From assembly GCA_001683735.1 (NCBI GenBank), contig LUGG01000001.1, positions 3,472,001 through 3,536,000 on the forward strand: DNA of 64,000 nt, in the 5' to 3' direction. The stretch is from Grifola frondosa (lineage: Eukaryota; Basidiomycota; Agaricomycetes; Polyporales; Grifolaceae). Made by a program: the position numbers and the translations under genes. Of this stretch, positions 11,050 through 22,788 are shown one piece after another. Numbering within the stretch: the first letter of the stretch is position 1; the number at the start of each line of letters is the position of its first letter. The notes beneath the pieces were generated by a model. The model did no database searches. It worked only from the letters and a program-made list of their open reading frames with translations, and was not told the DNA's origin.

Positions 11050-13128
11050 ATGTCAAATGACGTGGACGCGATCGAGCACGTGGCCGTCGCGTCGCCGCGG
11101 GTCACACGTCGAGCGCGACTTGCTGCTCGTCGTCGTCCCCGACGTTCCGTCTCACACAGGACCTCCGTGAGCTTGCTTAAGATGATCACTTGGGCAGCAA
11201 TATTTCGGGCTCTCCAGGCTATTGCGGTGCCTCTGTTATTTGCTTGGGTGGCAAGGCATTTCGCCGGCAACCAGAAGGAGAGCACCCCGCCCTCGCTCTA
11301 TCTTCCTATGCTCACCGATATAGGATTTGTGCCGCGGAGCTTTCCTGTAACCTATCGCACTGACGCTCCAGAATTCGAGGACTATACTCGGGTGGCTACA
11401 GTTCAGAATCTTACTGCTTCTCCCGACACGACAGCAGTCATCCTGAACTGGTCTCGATTCCCGAATGTCTTGCTTATCACGTCCCTGTTGTGCGGATCTT
11501 GGCTGGAGGATACCATTGCAGAAGTATTTATATGGAACAACAGTCCAAGAAAACTGAGATATGATGTGGGCATACTTCTCTCAGCTCGTCTGCACCCTTG
11601 TCGATCAGCGTTCGTTGCAGGATTTCAAGAATACCGGCTGCCCCAAGAGGAAGTTGAGGATCCATAACGCCCCCGCGAATATGTATTTTCAAGCGCGTTT
11701 CATTGCGTGCGCCCTTGCGGAGACGCCAAATTGCTTCATTCAAGTGCGTCTCTTCGCGAGTGCCACTGCTGTCGTTAAGCAACAGATTCTCAGGATGACG
11801 ACTATCTCATCCGTTCGGAAATCATAAAATCCCTTCATGCACGTATCACCGACCACGGCTCTTCGCCCGCGATACATCTTCTACCTCCTCACGAGCACTT
11901 ATCGTCATCTCTCAGCGAAATCCATGTTCCAGCGCGCGATACGGCTTACTTATCTGATGTCCACACTTCTTTTGCTTGGTTGGGTTACGGCACAATGCTG
12001 CGCCGTGCTGAGGCAATCAAGTTTATATCCCTTATGCGCGCCTTAGAAGTCGCTGACGACGAGATGAAGATGGCTGATAATTACTTCACGATTCTGAGTA
12101 ACCGGGTCCCGGAGATCTGGTTCGACCAAGGATTCGAACTTGGAGGAGGGCAAGCCTTCACCGCTGGCCCAGAAGGGGACGAGAGGAACGCGAAATATAT
12201 AGTCGGTGTGCCCTGCATTGTCTTACATTGAATCTTACTCTGACCGCATGAAATGACACAGCATAAGGCAACGCAATACCTGAGCGCTCTCGTCCATTGC
12301 GGCCGCAGTTCGTGTAATTTGCCGGAAGGCGATGACATTGTCGTCCATGCCAAAGTACCCTACATATCCCTGGATAGTGCATACTCCCCAACCGCCTGGA
12401 CGCGCGCAGCTTGTCGCGGATCTGCATGCGTTCTCGAAACCAACATCCGCTTGCTACCAGAGAGTATATCTCATTCAGGCGAAGACGCTGAGGACATACT
12501 ATCCCTAGTGAAGCGCAATCTCGAGACTTTGGGTGAAGCGAGGAAGCAGGAGTACATCGAGCAACCTCCGTCCTATGCCGTAGATTCGGTTCCTGCCACG
12601 TCATTTCGAAGCCCAAGACGTGCGTTCACCATTAATATCCATCGTATTTTTGGTGTACTTATATAATGAAATGTGTATAGCTGCAAAGATGGGCGATACT
12701 TTTGGATTAGATAGTCTAACAGACATCAGCGACGCGCGCGAATGGACGGCAGTAGAAATGGCGTGGCTTATAGATCCCGACACTGAGAACATCCTCAACG
12801 CATGCGCGTTCGAATGGTCCACCGACAACGTAACTTGGGTGTGTGCCTCGTCTGTTACAGTTCCCAAACCAAGGCTGTGTCTCATACTCTAATACGCAAA
12901 CTTCTTTGGTAGCACTCGTCTCCGCACCGACCGGTCTGTGACAACACAGCCATGGAAATCCCTTCCGCCGGCGGAGAGCAGCGCCACCTGCGCGAATGCA
13001 GCGCCCGGATGGTTCTTGCTTCCGGTGCACTTCATCTGCGTGCCACGGGCCGTTACTTCAGAGCACGACTCGAGGAGGACCGGCCGGAACATTGGACAGT
13101 GTCAGAAGTTTGGCTACGGGGATTTTGA
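11050..13128 (+). CDS. Putative type II membrane glycosyltransferase (exostosin/GT64-like)
   Basis: The chosen ATG at 11050 gives MSNDVDAIEHV, an Arg-rich cytosolic tail, then a hydrophobic anchor (IFRALQAIAVPLLFAWVA), as in Golgi type II enzymes. An earlier in-frame ATG at 10918 overlaps the NIPSNAP start and was not preferred. The lumenal part has AVILNWSRFPNV, IWNNSPRKLRYD, LRIHNAPANMYFQARF and, created by splicing, FIQDDDYLI, whose acidic triad would be the metal-binding DxD of a GT-A fold. Further segments include WLGYGTMLRRAEAIKF, MADNYFTILSNRVPE and GDDIVVHAKVPYISL. The last exon, reading RARLEEDRPEHWTVSEVWL, stops at 13126-13128. At least five introns, all restoring frame. The GT64 assignment is from memory of motif style, so donor and acceptor sugars are unknown. 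Confidence 0.65.
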
Positions 13129-13556
13129 TATACGAGAGAGTTCATTTGATTGTGGTGGGTGGTTACGATTGGATTGTATAGATAGATGTGTGGTAGGCGA
13201 CCAATATCTGTAAGCCATGTGGTCTGTCATTGAGGCGCGGCGAACACGCTGTCTCGCCCATTCGCCGTCGTGCTCGTTGTGCTGTACTTACATTGTGAGT
13301 TTCGGACGCATGCATCTATGAATCGCTACCGATATCAGAGAGAATTCAATATCAAACTTATAAGCGACTTTGTTACTTCCTATTCAATCGGCCGCGTCGG
13401 CACCATCAATCGGGCTACTTACTTTGGTTAGTGGAATTTGTAAGTGGTCTTCATCATCCCAGGCTACCCGCGTACCCCGAATAGAGCTCATTGCGTTCCC
13501 TATTGAAATATCCATGAAACACTCAGATCTGAGCAAGCCTCCCCACTGTTCCTGCT
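13129..13556. other. Intergenic, upstream of the molybdopterin-synthesis gene
   Basis: A 428-base spacer between two plus-strand genes. An open frame from about 13370 lacks recognisable motifs and is read as noise. Presumed 3' end of the glycosyltransferase gene and promoter of the next gene. Confidence 0.4.
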
Positions 13557-15939
13557 ATGCTACGACGGCCCAGTTTCAGCCCTCGCTTCGTGCCGGCGTT
13601 CCGCAGCCTGAACACGCATCATGTACTGGAGCAAGCGGAGGCAGTGCCTCCCGCCCCAAACCTCCGAGTTCATGTCAAGGTCTGCCACCATCAATGTGAT
13701 AGATCTTACACCCTCTGAATTCAGAAACCACCAGGACAAGATTGCTCGCATCGACTCCGAGAAGGGGATCTCGCCTGTCCTCGTGGACACGTTCAACCGG
13801 CGACACAATTATCTGCGGATATCTCTGACGGAAAGATGCAACTTGAGATGCAAGCTGCCTTGTGCTGTAGGGCCTCAGCCGTAGTTGCTGATGTGGCTCA
13901 CAGGTTTCTACTGCATGCCGAGTGACGGCGTCGAATTGTCGCCACGAGAACATATTCTAACGGATGATGAAGTACTTCGGCTTGCAACTTTGTTTGTGAA
14001 GAGTGGCGTTACCAAGATCAGACTGACCGGCGGAGAACCTACAGTCAGGAAAGGCATAACCAATATAGTCTGTGAGCAATTTCCTTGGGTGCCCGGATAA
14101 TTTTATATCCTGATTGCTCCCGTTTCTCAATAGCGCAGTTGAATGAACTACGCAAAGTCGGTTTGGAGTCCATCGGCATGACTTCAAATGGTATTGCATT
14201 ACACCGGAAACTGCCATCGTTAATTGAAAACGGCCTGACGCACTTAAATATAAGGTGTGCACCGCATGCATGTTGAATCTGCGCTGGTGATCAACTCCGA
14301 TCCGTTAGTCTGGATACTTTAGACCCATTCAAATTTCAGATCATGACTCGCAGGATGGGCCACGAAGCCGTACTTCAATCCCTGGAGTCTGCATTATCCT
14401 CAAAAGCTCTATCCGTAAAGTTGAATGTTGTGATAATCAAAGGACTGAACGATAATGAGGTCCTTGATTTTCTGGAGTTGACCAAAGAGCAAGATCTCTC
14501 TGTGCGTTTCATAGAGTTCATGCCTTTTGCAGGTCTGTTCCTGTGGTTAACCTAATGGGGTCCAAACTTACGGTCCGTGTTCTCAGGCAATAAGTGGGAC
14601 AAGGCTAAAATGGTGCCATCTTCGGAATTGTTGGCACGAATAGCCACACGACACCCTTGCCTCGTCAAGGCATCTGACGAACTCAACGACACTGCCCGTT
14701 CTTACATCATTCCAGGATATAGAGGAAGTTTCGGATTCATCAGTAGCATGTCTGATCATTTTTGCGGCTCTTGCAATCGACTGAGGCTCACAGCGGATGG
14801 CCAGATAAAGGTGAGTAATTTTCTATTCCCGAGTCCGCCGGAGTCCTTAATCAATATGATTGTTTTGAAGGTCTGTTTGTTTGACGCCAAAGAAATTTCA
14901 CTTCGCGACCGACTACGTTCTGGCGCGGACGATGCCGAACTTCTCCGCACCATTGGATTGGCAGTACGAGGAAAACAGGAAAAACATGCTGGCATGGAAG
15001 ATATCGATGTAGTCACAAATCGACCTATGATATTAATGGAGGTTGAGTGCTTTTTCGTGTCAAATGTTTGTCGGACGTTAATCCATCTAATATCCTCGTC
15101 CTGACTTTTCGTGCGTTAATTTAGATATCCATAATATTTATTCGCGCCGCCGGCCATCACAGCGGTTGTTCAGATCGCAATCGTACCGTCTCCGCCCGAT
15201 TTATCATGCACCCGCAGTACTCCGTTCATTCACGTCTTCTGCGCCTCAGCATGGCTCGGGCAAGTCGCAAAAGCCACTCCGGCTTACGCACGTCGATGAG
15301 TCAGGCCGGGCCTCCATGGTCGACGTATCATCCAAGGATCCCAGTAAACGGACAGCCACCGCCAGTGGGCGGATTGTCATTCCGAGAGTTGCTTACGAGC
15401 TCATAACCTCACCAGACTCCGCTTATGACGCACAGCGCACTAGCGCATCTCCTGGCGCCCAGCCAGTTTCGCCGCTGGAGAAGGCGATAGCGAAGGTTCG
15501 ATCCAAGGGGGACGTCCTCACAGTCGCCCAGCTAGCTGCCATCATGGGCTGCAAGCGGACCTCGGACCTTATCCCCCTCTGTCATCCCCTCCAGCTTTCG
15601 CACATTTCCGTCACGCTGCACCCAGAGGCGTATCGGCCCGCACCCGGCGTATCGATTGCGTCGGAAGAGAATTTTCAAGAGGCTGCTCGCTCCGACGTCG
15701 GACTCGCACGTCAGGCACCTGCGCACATAGAGTACAGCATCGTGTGTCGTGCCAAGGTGTCGTGCGAGGGTAAAACCGGCGTGGAGATGGAGGCGTTGAC
15801 CGCGGTCTCGGTTGGTCTATTGACCGTATGGGATATGCTGAAAGCTGTGGCTGGGACGGATATGGTCATTGGAGATATTCTGGTTACGAGCAAGGATGGC
15901 GGGAAGAGCGGCGACTTCGTGCGGTCTGACCATACGTAG
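13557..15939 (+). CDS. Molybdenum cofactor biosynthesis fusion protein (MoaA-MoaC, MOCS1 type)
   Basis: A fused enzyme for cyclic pyranopterin monophosphate formation, the first step of molybdenum cofactor synthesis, normally in mitochondria. The MoaA part has [18 protein letters not shown], the CxxxCxxC radical-SAM cluster site formed across an intron, then [15 protein letters not shown] and the C-terminal cluster Cx2Cx13C in [20 protein letters not shown]. The MoaC part has [20 protein letters not shown] and [20 protein letters not shown], ending [10 protein letters not shown]. Introns: 13850-13903 (GC-AG), 14072-14133, 14256-14308, 14533-14586, 14811-14870, and 15042-15162, which joins MoaA to MoaC in frame through MILME-RLFRSQ. 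The end of MoaA therefore lacks the terminal Gly-Gly usual in free MoaA. Oddity: the leader [17 protein letters not shown] (ATG 13557) is one base out of frame with [15 protein letters not shown] near 13680. An ATG at 13621 avoids this but loses the mitochondrial-like leader. Confidence 0.88.
13850..13903 (+). other. GC-AG intron inside the radical-SAM cysteine codon
   Basis: The intron begins gcaagc and ends cacag. Its removal joins T to GT, making the second cysteine of the CxxxCxxC motif and restoring RCFYCMP. A GT donor at any nearby position would break the motif spacing. GCAAG is the usual start of the minor GC-AG class handled by the major spliceosome. Length is 54 nt, like the other introns of the gene. 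Confidence 0.75.
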
Positions 15940-16419
15940 ATAGTGGTGATGTCGTTGTGGGCATGGTGACAAACTTTGATCATTGCTTCGACATGGTGCG
16001 GCGCAGTTTCGACGTTAGGCCCGGAGATTTGGAGGCGTGAGGGTCTCGTACACATGGCGAGCCAACGTGGCCGGTCAAGGCACGAACCTTGAATATTGAA
16101 TTATCAGGGACTGAAGACGTGTTTTGCGCAGTCCTGACTATTGGCCGCGATCATACCGAGGCATGCATACGCGGGAAGAGTAGTATTTGTTTTTGCTATT
16201 ATTAAGTATACAAGACAAAGTCTCCTCGAGCTGCTGTGAACAATGAAGGCCGCTAATGAATAGACGACGAGACTCTACTAGCAGATACACATTGCCTGCC
16301 GAACTATAACTAGTGCTGACTATAAATATCAAGGTTGTAGCCTAGAAATACATATCATGATGCGAGGAGGAAATTATGGCATTACCAATGTTTTTTAGGG
16401 TAGTGTTGTGAACGTCAGT
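15940..16419. other. Convergent intergenic spacer
   Basis: About 480 bases between the ends of the MoaA-MoaC gene and the GNAT gene, which face each other. The sequence becomes AT-rich from about 16180 on. No coding signal was recognised. Confidence 0.45.
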
Positions 16420-17609
16420 TCACCAATGGCCTCTTTTCGCTCCGACGAAGCCGAGTTCCAGTGAGTCCTCGACCCCTTCGGGTTTGTCTTTTCCGCACAA
16501 GCCTGCGAAGCCGACGCGGTCGTAGACGCGCTGCGCACTGTTGTCGTGGCCGACATACAAGACGACGCAGTCTTTTCCACAGTCAAACAGAAGTCTGGGT
16601 TCGGATCATCAGCATCAGGTCCCATGTGAATCGGCTAACGTGCGACATACCTGGCTGTGACCTCGCGCACCAGGTACTCAGCACAGCCTCTCCTTCTCCA
16701 TCTAGGGGTAGTGTAGACCTTCGTGATCGCAGAAACACGGTGAGTGTTCCGCGTCACGGCGCATATCGTGGAGATGTCTCCGTGTGCGTCATAGACCCAC
16801 AGGAGACCCTTAGCGATGAGTTCGCGTGCTTCGATGCGAGCGCGCTCAATGCTCAAGGGGAAGAATATCTAAAAGTGTAAGCTTGGCGCTACACACAATA
16901 TGCAGGATATAGGTACCGAATCGTCTGCGAATTCTTTGCAGAGCCGAGCAACAGGTTCTAGGTCAGCCATCGTTGACCTCCTCAACTGATGGCCTTCTGG
17001 CAATACCGCGTCCGAGTATTGGAATGAATCCGTGGTACAGTAGGAGAAGTAGGCCGCGTAGAAGGGCTCCGGTTCAACGGCAAATCCCGTTAAAGCCGTC
17101 CAGATCCGAGCGAAGGTTTTACTAGTGCTGTCATTCCGAACACCGAGAAGACGCGTTCGGGAGGAACACAACTGCTCAGATATTCGGTGAGCTGTTGGAT
17201 CCCTGGGAACAAGCCAAGAAGGAGAGAGCGTAGAAGGACGGATTGGCGTCCAAAGGAAGATCGGGTATTCACCCAAAGTCCAGTTTACGCAAGCCAAGAC
17301 GAGGTCGAGCGTATATGAGCCAGATGGGGAGGAACTCCACATGGTGAGCCAAAATGCATCCTCATTGTGGTGAGGAGTGAAGGAGGAGGGGTCCGCTGCA
17401 GACAGCCAGTTCTTGACGTCTGTGTCGCTCATGAACTCGTATCCGCTGAGGGCAGCCTCCGCGCTGACTCTTTTAAGTGCGTGCGCGAGGACGATGTTGG
17501 CGGATGCCTCATGCCGGCGAAGAGTGGGGTAGGATGAAGCTAGGAAGTCACTAGCAGTATCATGCTGCATGATGATGGTGTGTGAGGAAGATGCGTTGAG
17601 ACCAGGCAT
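16420..17609 (-). CDS. GNAT-family N-acetyltransferase
   Basis: An acetyl-CoA-dependent acetyltransferase of the GCN5-related superfamily. The ATG at 17607-17609 gives MPGLNASSSHTIIMQHDTAS; a possible TTG start a few codons upstream is not preferred. The N-terminal two thirds is a fungal-specific region (AFWLTMWSSSPSGSYTLDL). The C-terminal GNAT core has KGLLWVYDAHGDISTICAVT, then ITKVYTTPRWRRRGCAEYLV, whose RWRRRG matches the acetyl-CoA-binding Q/RxxGxG/A loop, and LYVGHDNSAQRVYDRVGFAG, the typical last strand and helix. Introns 16869-16916 (48 nt) and 16595-16650 (56 nt) restore frame exactly. Stop TGA at 16420-16422. Length is near 360 residues. Substrate is unknown. Confidence 0.82.
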
Positions 17610-19213
17610 GAGGGGCAAACTGATCTAAGGGTGGTTAGCTCGGATGTGTGTGGGCTTTACATAGAATGAACATACTGGGATGTTTTGGAGTAGCTGCCGA
17701 ACGAAGGGTGGTAGATTGGAGGTGATGCTCACTCATCGAACAGGCGCAGCTTTTATAGTGGGCAGCGCGAACAGCCATGGAAACCTATTATGATACAATA
17801 TGTGGTAGAGAACGATTTGGGTTAGAGTCGGAAGAGTCAGCGGAAGTATGTTGTCACTCATCGAATGGATCTGACTGAGTTGAAACGATTAATTTTTACG
17901 TTACCGCAAATCCGGAATTCTGGATACCGGAGCGCAGATGGTTCCAGGTACGCCTCTTGCTTAGAACGAAAGATGGATCAGCCCTCCGAGGCTGGCGCTT
18001 CGTGGTCCACGGCGGGCGCCACCAGCGTCGGACAGCCATGCTAAGCTGTACGCCGTATTTAGGCGATATAACCGATGCTTCAGTGTCTCGAGCAGTTGCA
18101 TCCGAAAGATAAGAAAAATATAACGCTATGAATTTTGCCTGGACAGAGGCATGAATCGATCTGCCAGGACCATTTCGACATTCATAGCTTTGCGTTAGCG
18201 TGCCTACTACTCGCTGTCGGCCATGGCAGCGACATGTGTGCCAGTTAGCATCGTGAATCTCGGCCGTCCAGCAGGCGGCCGGCGAATTTGAGTGGAAAAC
18301 AAAGAGCCAACATGTGAATGCAATTGCGATGCACAACAGCGCGCGACGGTAAACCCGAGACCGAGACCGGAGAGCGGCGCGGAGCAGGCGTGTTTCGCAC
18401 AGGGAACCAACGATGGCAAATACGTCCACTTCTAGGCCTCATCAGAGGCATGTTCCCTTCTTACTTTGCTCTCTTCCAATACAAGCATGCAGGTAACGTA
18501 CGTACTGCGCAGGATTAGACAAATGGCTTCGCGCAATTTTCAGATATCCGACAGCAGGCGCCCAAAGCTTACAGACGCCCGCAGGTGCGAGTCCTCCTGG
18601 CCAGAAATGACTCATTCATCACCGTCCTCTTCGACTTCCCTCCCGGGGATATCATGTCCTTTGCGTAGCCTCGCACCATGATTTGTGGTGCAATTAGTCA
18701 GTCCTCGTGTGTAACGGCATTCGACCATAAGTCTATCAGGTCAGGCCTACAGGTACGACGTCTTCGCGCACCACCGAACCCGGCGGCCCCGGGCGCAACA
18801 TTATACAATAGACGTCTCCTCGTGTAAGCAATGATGAAGCCCTTTAAAAGTGAGATGTCAATTTCCGTTCCTTCAATTTTTTAGAGATGCGGTGTTACGC
18901 ACCTCTCGGAAGCATATGATGCGCCCCACTCCGCTACGCTTAACGGGATCAAGACCCATTAAATCCTCACAACTGCGCTATGTCGCAGTTGTCATGCTGT
19001 CCCAGGATCTGTTCAATAGTTGTTCCATCCGATGCTGTCGCCGGGAGTCTCCCGCAGATGCTGTCTATATCAGGTAGAGCGCCATGCTCTAACCTGTTCC
19101 GTGACATTACCAAAAACAAATATTGGAATCCATTCAAATCACCTTAAGCGTTCACGATTATGATTGTGAAAACAAATGTTTGAACGGCTTGCACATGGGT
19201 AATGCTCTCCGAT
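17610..19213. other. Long region without a supportable gene
   Basis: About 1.6 kb. A 177-codon minus-strand frame at 17896-18429 has one hydrophobic stretch (IAIAFTCWLFVF) but no recognisable domain, no splice partners and an amino-acid mix typical of random GC-rich sequence. No repeats or transposon ends were noticed. It separates the GNAT gene from the amidase relic. Confidence 0.4.
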
Positions 19214-21150
19214 CTAGAAACTATTGATGGCATCCTCCACAGAACGTAACATACCTAGAACCCGTTCCTCGTTCAAGCGTCTCCCAATCAACTGCAAGCC
19301 AACTGCCGTATTGTCATATGTTTCCGGATTCCACTGGTTCCCGATAAATTCCTCGATCGGATTGCGAGGTTCATGCTTGGCGAGGAAGTCTTGCGAGAAC
19401 GCCGACCGAACGTACTCCCCGGCAACAAATCGCCCGACAGGAAAGACAGCGGCAGGGTAGTCCATCAGGTTCCAATATGAAGTATACCCCACCATCGCGT
19501 CGTGTCATGTGGTGGTGCCAATGTCGCAGCCACAGGGGAGAGCACGGCGTCGATAGGTCTGCCAGTGGACGTCCTTGTTCGCGTCGCATTCCACTGGGCA
19601 GCGACTTTCGCACGGAAGGCTTCTCGGCGAGATTCAGCTTGAATGTTTCAGCAATTGTAAATGGTTGGCCATCGTTAGGGACCTGAGACAGTATCCATTT
19701 TGTTTGTGGAACTAAAGGATCTTCTTTCAGTATTTCCCGGTATTCTTCTCCGCCGTCCAAGAAGTAGAGCTTTATCTTCAGATATGACATTAGCAATCAA
19801 TGGTGATAATCCGCAATGGGCGGACTCACTATCAAATCCCAAGCTTTCTGGTGATCAAGGTACAAGTTATAACTTATGTCCCGCCGCAGTCAACGCATCT
19901 TTCAGCTTCAAAGCATCAAGTATGGGTGGGTGCGGGACGACGACCCCGTCGTCCCACAAGATTGCGATTGACAACCCTGCGGAATCCCTTCACCCTCGGC
20001 GAGACTCTGTTTCCACGGAATTTCCAACAAAGCGGGCTCAATGAGCCAAGGTTCATGTTCGAGCATCACTCGGCAGAACAGGGCTAGGTCGCGCGCAGAA
20101 GTAGCAAGTGGTCCCAAAGCTCCTACAATGGCGTCCATGCCGTCATGTGAACCCATCAGACCCGCGTGAGGCATACGGGCGACCGAGCCTTTCAGCCCGT
20201 AAAGGCCCAATACCCTGCGGGGATACGCTGCATGTGCATCTTCTCAGCATTATGCGATCAGGCCGATCACACATTGTTCACTCACAATCGACCCCCTATG
20301 TCCGTGCCTATTCCCATCGGGCTTCCGTGAACAGCTATCAATGCGCCTTCGCCACCACTACTTCCACCAGGGGTGAGGGCTATATATGCCCTGTCAGTGC
20401 CTTAATATCGGATGCTGCACGAAATACACTGACTTCGATTGAAAGGATTATATGTTCTACCATATACATTGTTATTTGTCTCGAGTGCCTGGCATGTACG
20501 TGAGTGCGGATCATATCGACCATGACATGTTAAATACAAACCAATAGCGTTTGCGGATTCGCAGTCTTTACGTAGAAGACAGCACCGGCCCTGCGCAAAA
20601 TATCCACCGCCACCGCATCCTTCACAGCCACTGACTTGTAAGCCCAAGCAATATAACCTGTGGAAGTATCGTGACCCTTCACAAGGATGTGATCCTTGAT
20701 CGACACAGGCACCCCGTGCAGTGGTCCGACGACCTCTCCAGTCTCTTCCATATGTTTATCAAGTTCCTCCGCTCTCCGCAGTCCCTCCTCGAACATGACC
20801 TCGGTGAGGCAATTCGTGAGGTCCTGCGCAATCGCCGCGACGTGGCAAAATGCCTTGATGACTTCCACAGCAGTATAACGGCGATTGCGAAGGGCCTCTG
20901 CGAGCGACGTCGCGTCCCGGTGCACGATCTCCAGTTCGCGGCTGGTGAGCTGGGAGGTCGGAAGAGAGGAGACGTCCTTCCTATCCGGTGGTATCTCCTG
21001 TCGCAAATACCATTGGGGCCATCGTGCCAGGAGCGTCCTTCGATCTGCGATCTTACGCCCTGAGATCTCCTTCCAAGTACTGCGAGTCCGCGATGGGGCG
21101 TCCTGGGGGACGTCGGCGTTGCAAGAATGAAAACCACCGTTCGGGGCCAT
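19214..21150 (-). pseudogene. Amidase (acetamidase-type) with several frameshifts
   Basis: An amidase-signature hydrolase that would cleave amides to acid and ammonia. The N-terminal part is intact from ATG 21148-21150 (MAPNGGFHSC); an upstream ATG at 21189 is also in frame. It contains LTNCLTEVMFEEG and GPLHGVPVSIKDHILVKG with the catalytic lysine. The next exons give ETNNNVYGRTYNPFNR and TPGGSSGGEGALIAVHGSP with the second catalytic Ser. At GTDIGG the frame breaks exactly at the nucleophile serine codon: one T appears missing. Further one-base losses occur before CGLYGLK, before LSIAILWDDG, around HKV/LDHQKAW, in the REAFRAK segment and before YTSYWNLMDYPAA. The end GLQLIGRRLNEERVLGM stops at 19214. 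Each piece is well conserved, which fits either recent decay or consensus errors. Confidence 0.7.
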
Positions 21151-21633
21151 AGTTCGGTGGATGCCCGGGGAGGGATCCGAGGTGTGCATTTCTACAAGGA
21201 GATGCTCAACTTAAGTAGAGAATATCGGAGATAGAAACCACAGAGTCTTCCATTTTAACATCGCATGTCCTATCGTGATCCAAAGCACCCGTGAGCCGCT
21301 TGGACTTAAATCGTGAACTGCATACCTGATTTGCCAGTTCACGTCCCAAACTTCGATGGCCATGCGATTGCGCATCATGCGCGAAGACCCTCCAGGCCTC
21401 GGGCGCCGACATGCGAATGAGAATGAGCCCCGCGATTGTGCTCAGCGCCGGTGGTTAGCGGGTGCGTGTATGCGAGCGTGTTGACAGACGTAGACGCTGA
21501 GCGCTGGAGGTCTGAATAGCTTTATGCGACGGAACCGGCGCTTTTGATAATAATCCTTCATTGGGGCTCGAATTGCAATCTAGCACATTCAATCATGGGA
21601 TATCCCCATTGGACATGCGACCATAAGTACACG
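21151..21633. other. Intergenic, upstream of the amidase relic
   Basis: About 480 bases between the amidase start and the thioredoxin-like gene's stop. A 68-codon minus-strand frame at 21206-21412 has no recognisable features. Presumed amidase promoter. Confidence 0.4.
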
Positions 21634-22172
21634 TTACGCATGCACAAACGCGGCAAGCTTGTGCGCTATCTCGCTGTCCACGAGTCGTTCACCCTAGTAC
21701 GGAGGACAGGTCACACCGTAAGTATCGAGCGCTCATGATATGGGGTGAAAACGTACGTCTTTGACCCTGACGATGGTGGGCACGGAGTCCACCTTCCAAG
21801 GCGCCGCCCTAAACACGTTGGAGCGTGACTTCCATCTGTCCGCAACAACTAAGGCTCACGATAGCAGCAATAAATAGAATTAACGTACGCCGCTCGCTGT
21901 CCGACGTAAACTATCAAGGCAGAGGGGGCTTCGGCCGGGCCGAATGCCTGCTGAATAGCGTCATCAACGGCGACGCAGTCCTGCGAACAGAATCAGAACT
22001 ATCAGTACAGGTTTGCATAGCATCGCAGATGGGCGGAGACGGGCGGTGGCGGGCTTACAGGGCACCACAGATTTCCTGTTTCGTCACGGGATGAATAAAA
22101 TACGAGATACTCTTCCTTCGCGTCCTTCAACGTCGTAGGGTCCGCTGGATCTTGTGTTTCGTGCAGAGGCAT
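21634..22172 (-). CDS. TXNDC17-like thioredoxin-related protein
   Basis: A small thioredoxin-fold oxidoreductase of the TXNDC17/TRP14 (DUF953) family, expected to be cytosolic. Exon 1 (22059-22172) starts MPLHETQDPADPTTLKDAKE and runs to EYLVFYSSRDETGNLWCP. A 78-nt intron separates it from DCVAVDDAIQQAF, so splicing creates the redox motif WCPDC (CxxC). Exon 3 is AAWKSRSNVFRAAPWKVDSV ending PTIVRVKD, holding the cis-proline. Exon 4 is GERLVDSEIAHKLAAFVHA with a TAA at 21634-21636. Introns 21981-22058, 21836-21888 and 21694-21756 all restore frame. Total about 115 residues, close to the family size. It was found only by splicing, because no single exon is long. Confidence 0.85.
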
Positions 22173-22788
22173 CGTGTCTCCTATACTACTCAGAAGTGCT
22201 CAGGCTGGCGCCGCTGCCTATCTGTGTGAGCGCAGATTTTATGGAAGCCCTGTGTCTGTTTCAGATGATCCGCGCTTCCGAGTTCAAGGCGTAGATATCG
22301 GTATCGCAACTCTTTCGCAATTTCGAAGCTGCGAATACAATTAATATTCAGTCCTATTATCGACAGCCACCGAGTCTCCGAGGTCTTGGAGTGTTAATCT
22401 TACCACCGGCAGTAACCATTTCTTCCCAACACGAGGTCCTTTCTCGCAAATTAGCTTGGATCCTATGCAAGCTCCAGAAGTATTCGAGTCGCTACGCCTC
22501 ACCGCGCCGCCCGCGTACACATTCAAGTCGGTGAGTATCCCTCCCAATAGATTATAGCTCCAGCGCGATAGAATATATAGTTTTGAACGAAGCCGAAAAG
22601 CAAGCAAAATAACTGAAGCAGGTAAACAAGCAAAAAACGTATCTGTACCCTAAGGGTCCGTCCGACGTCGAGGAAGAGAGGCAGGTATATGTACGTAGAC
22701 CACACTATGCTACCAAAGGACATCAGGAGAATTTATAACTGTCCATCAATCAGTCCGACATTGTCCGGTGATCATTCATAGCCACGGT
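22173..22788. other. Intergenic, no gene seen
   Basis: About 620 bases. Short minus-strand frames (22341-22607, 22523-22723) have no motif and no convincing splice joins. Likely the promoter of the thioredoxin-like gene and the 3' end of the Ser/Thr-rich gene. Confidence 0.4.

Noticed and set aside
17896..18429. 177-codon minus-strand frame with a hydrophobic stretch
   Set aside because: No domain, no start or splice context, and composition expected by chance in GC-rich DNA.
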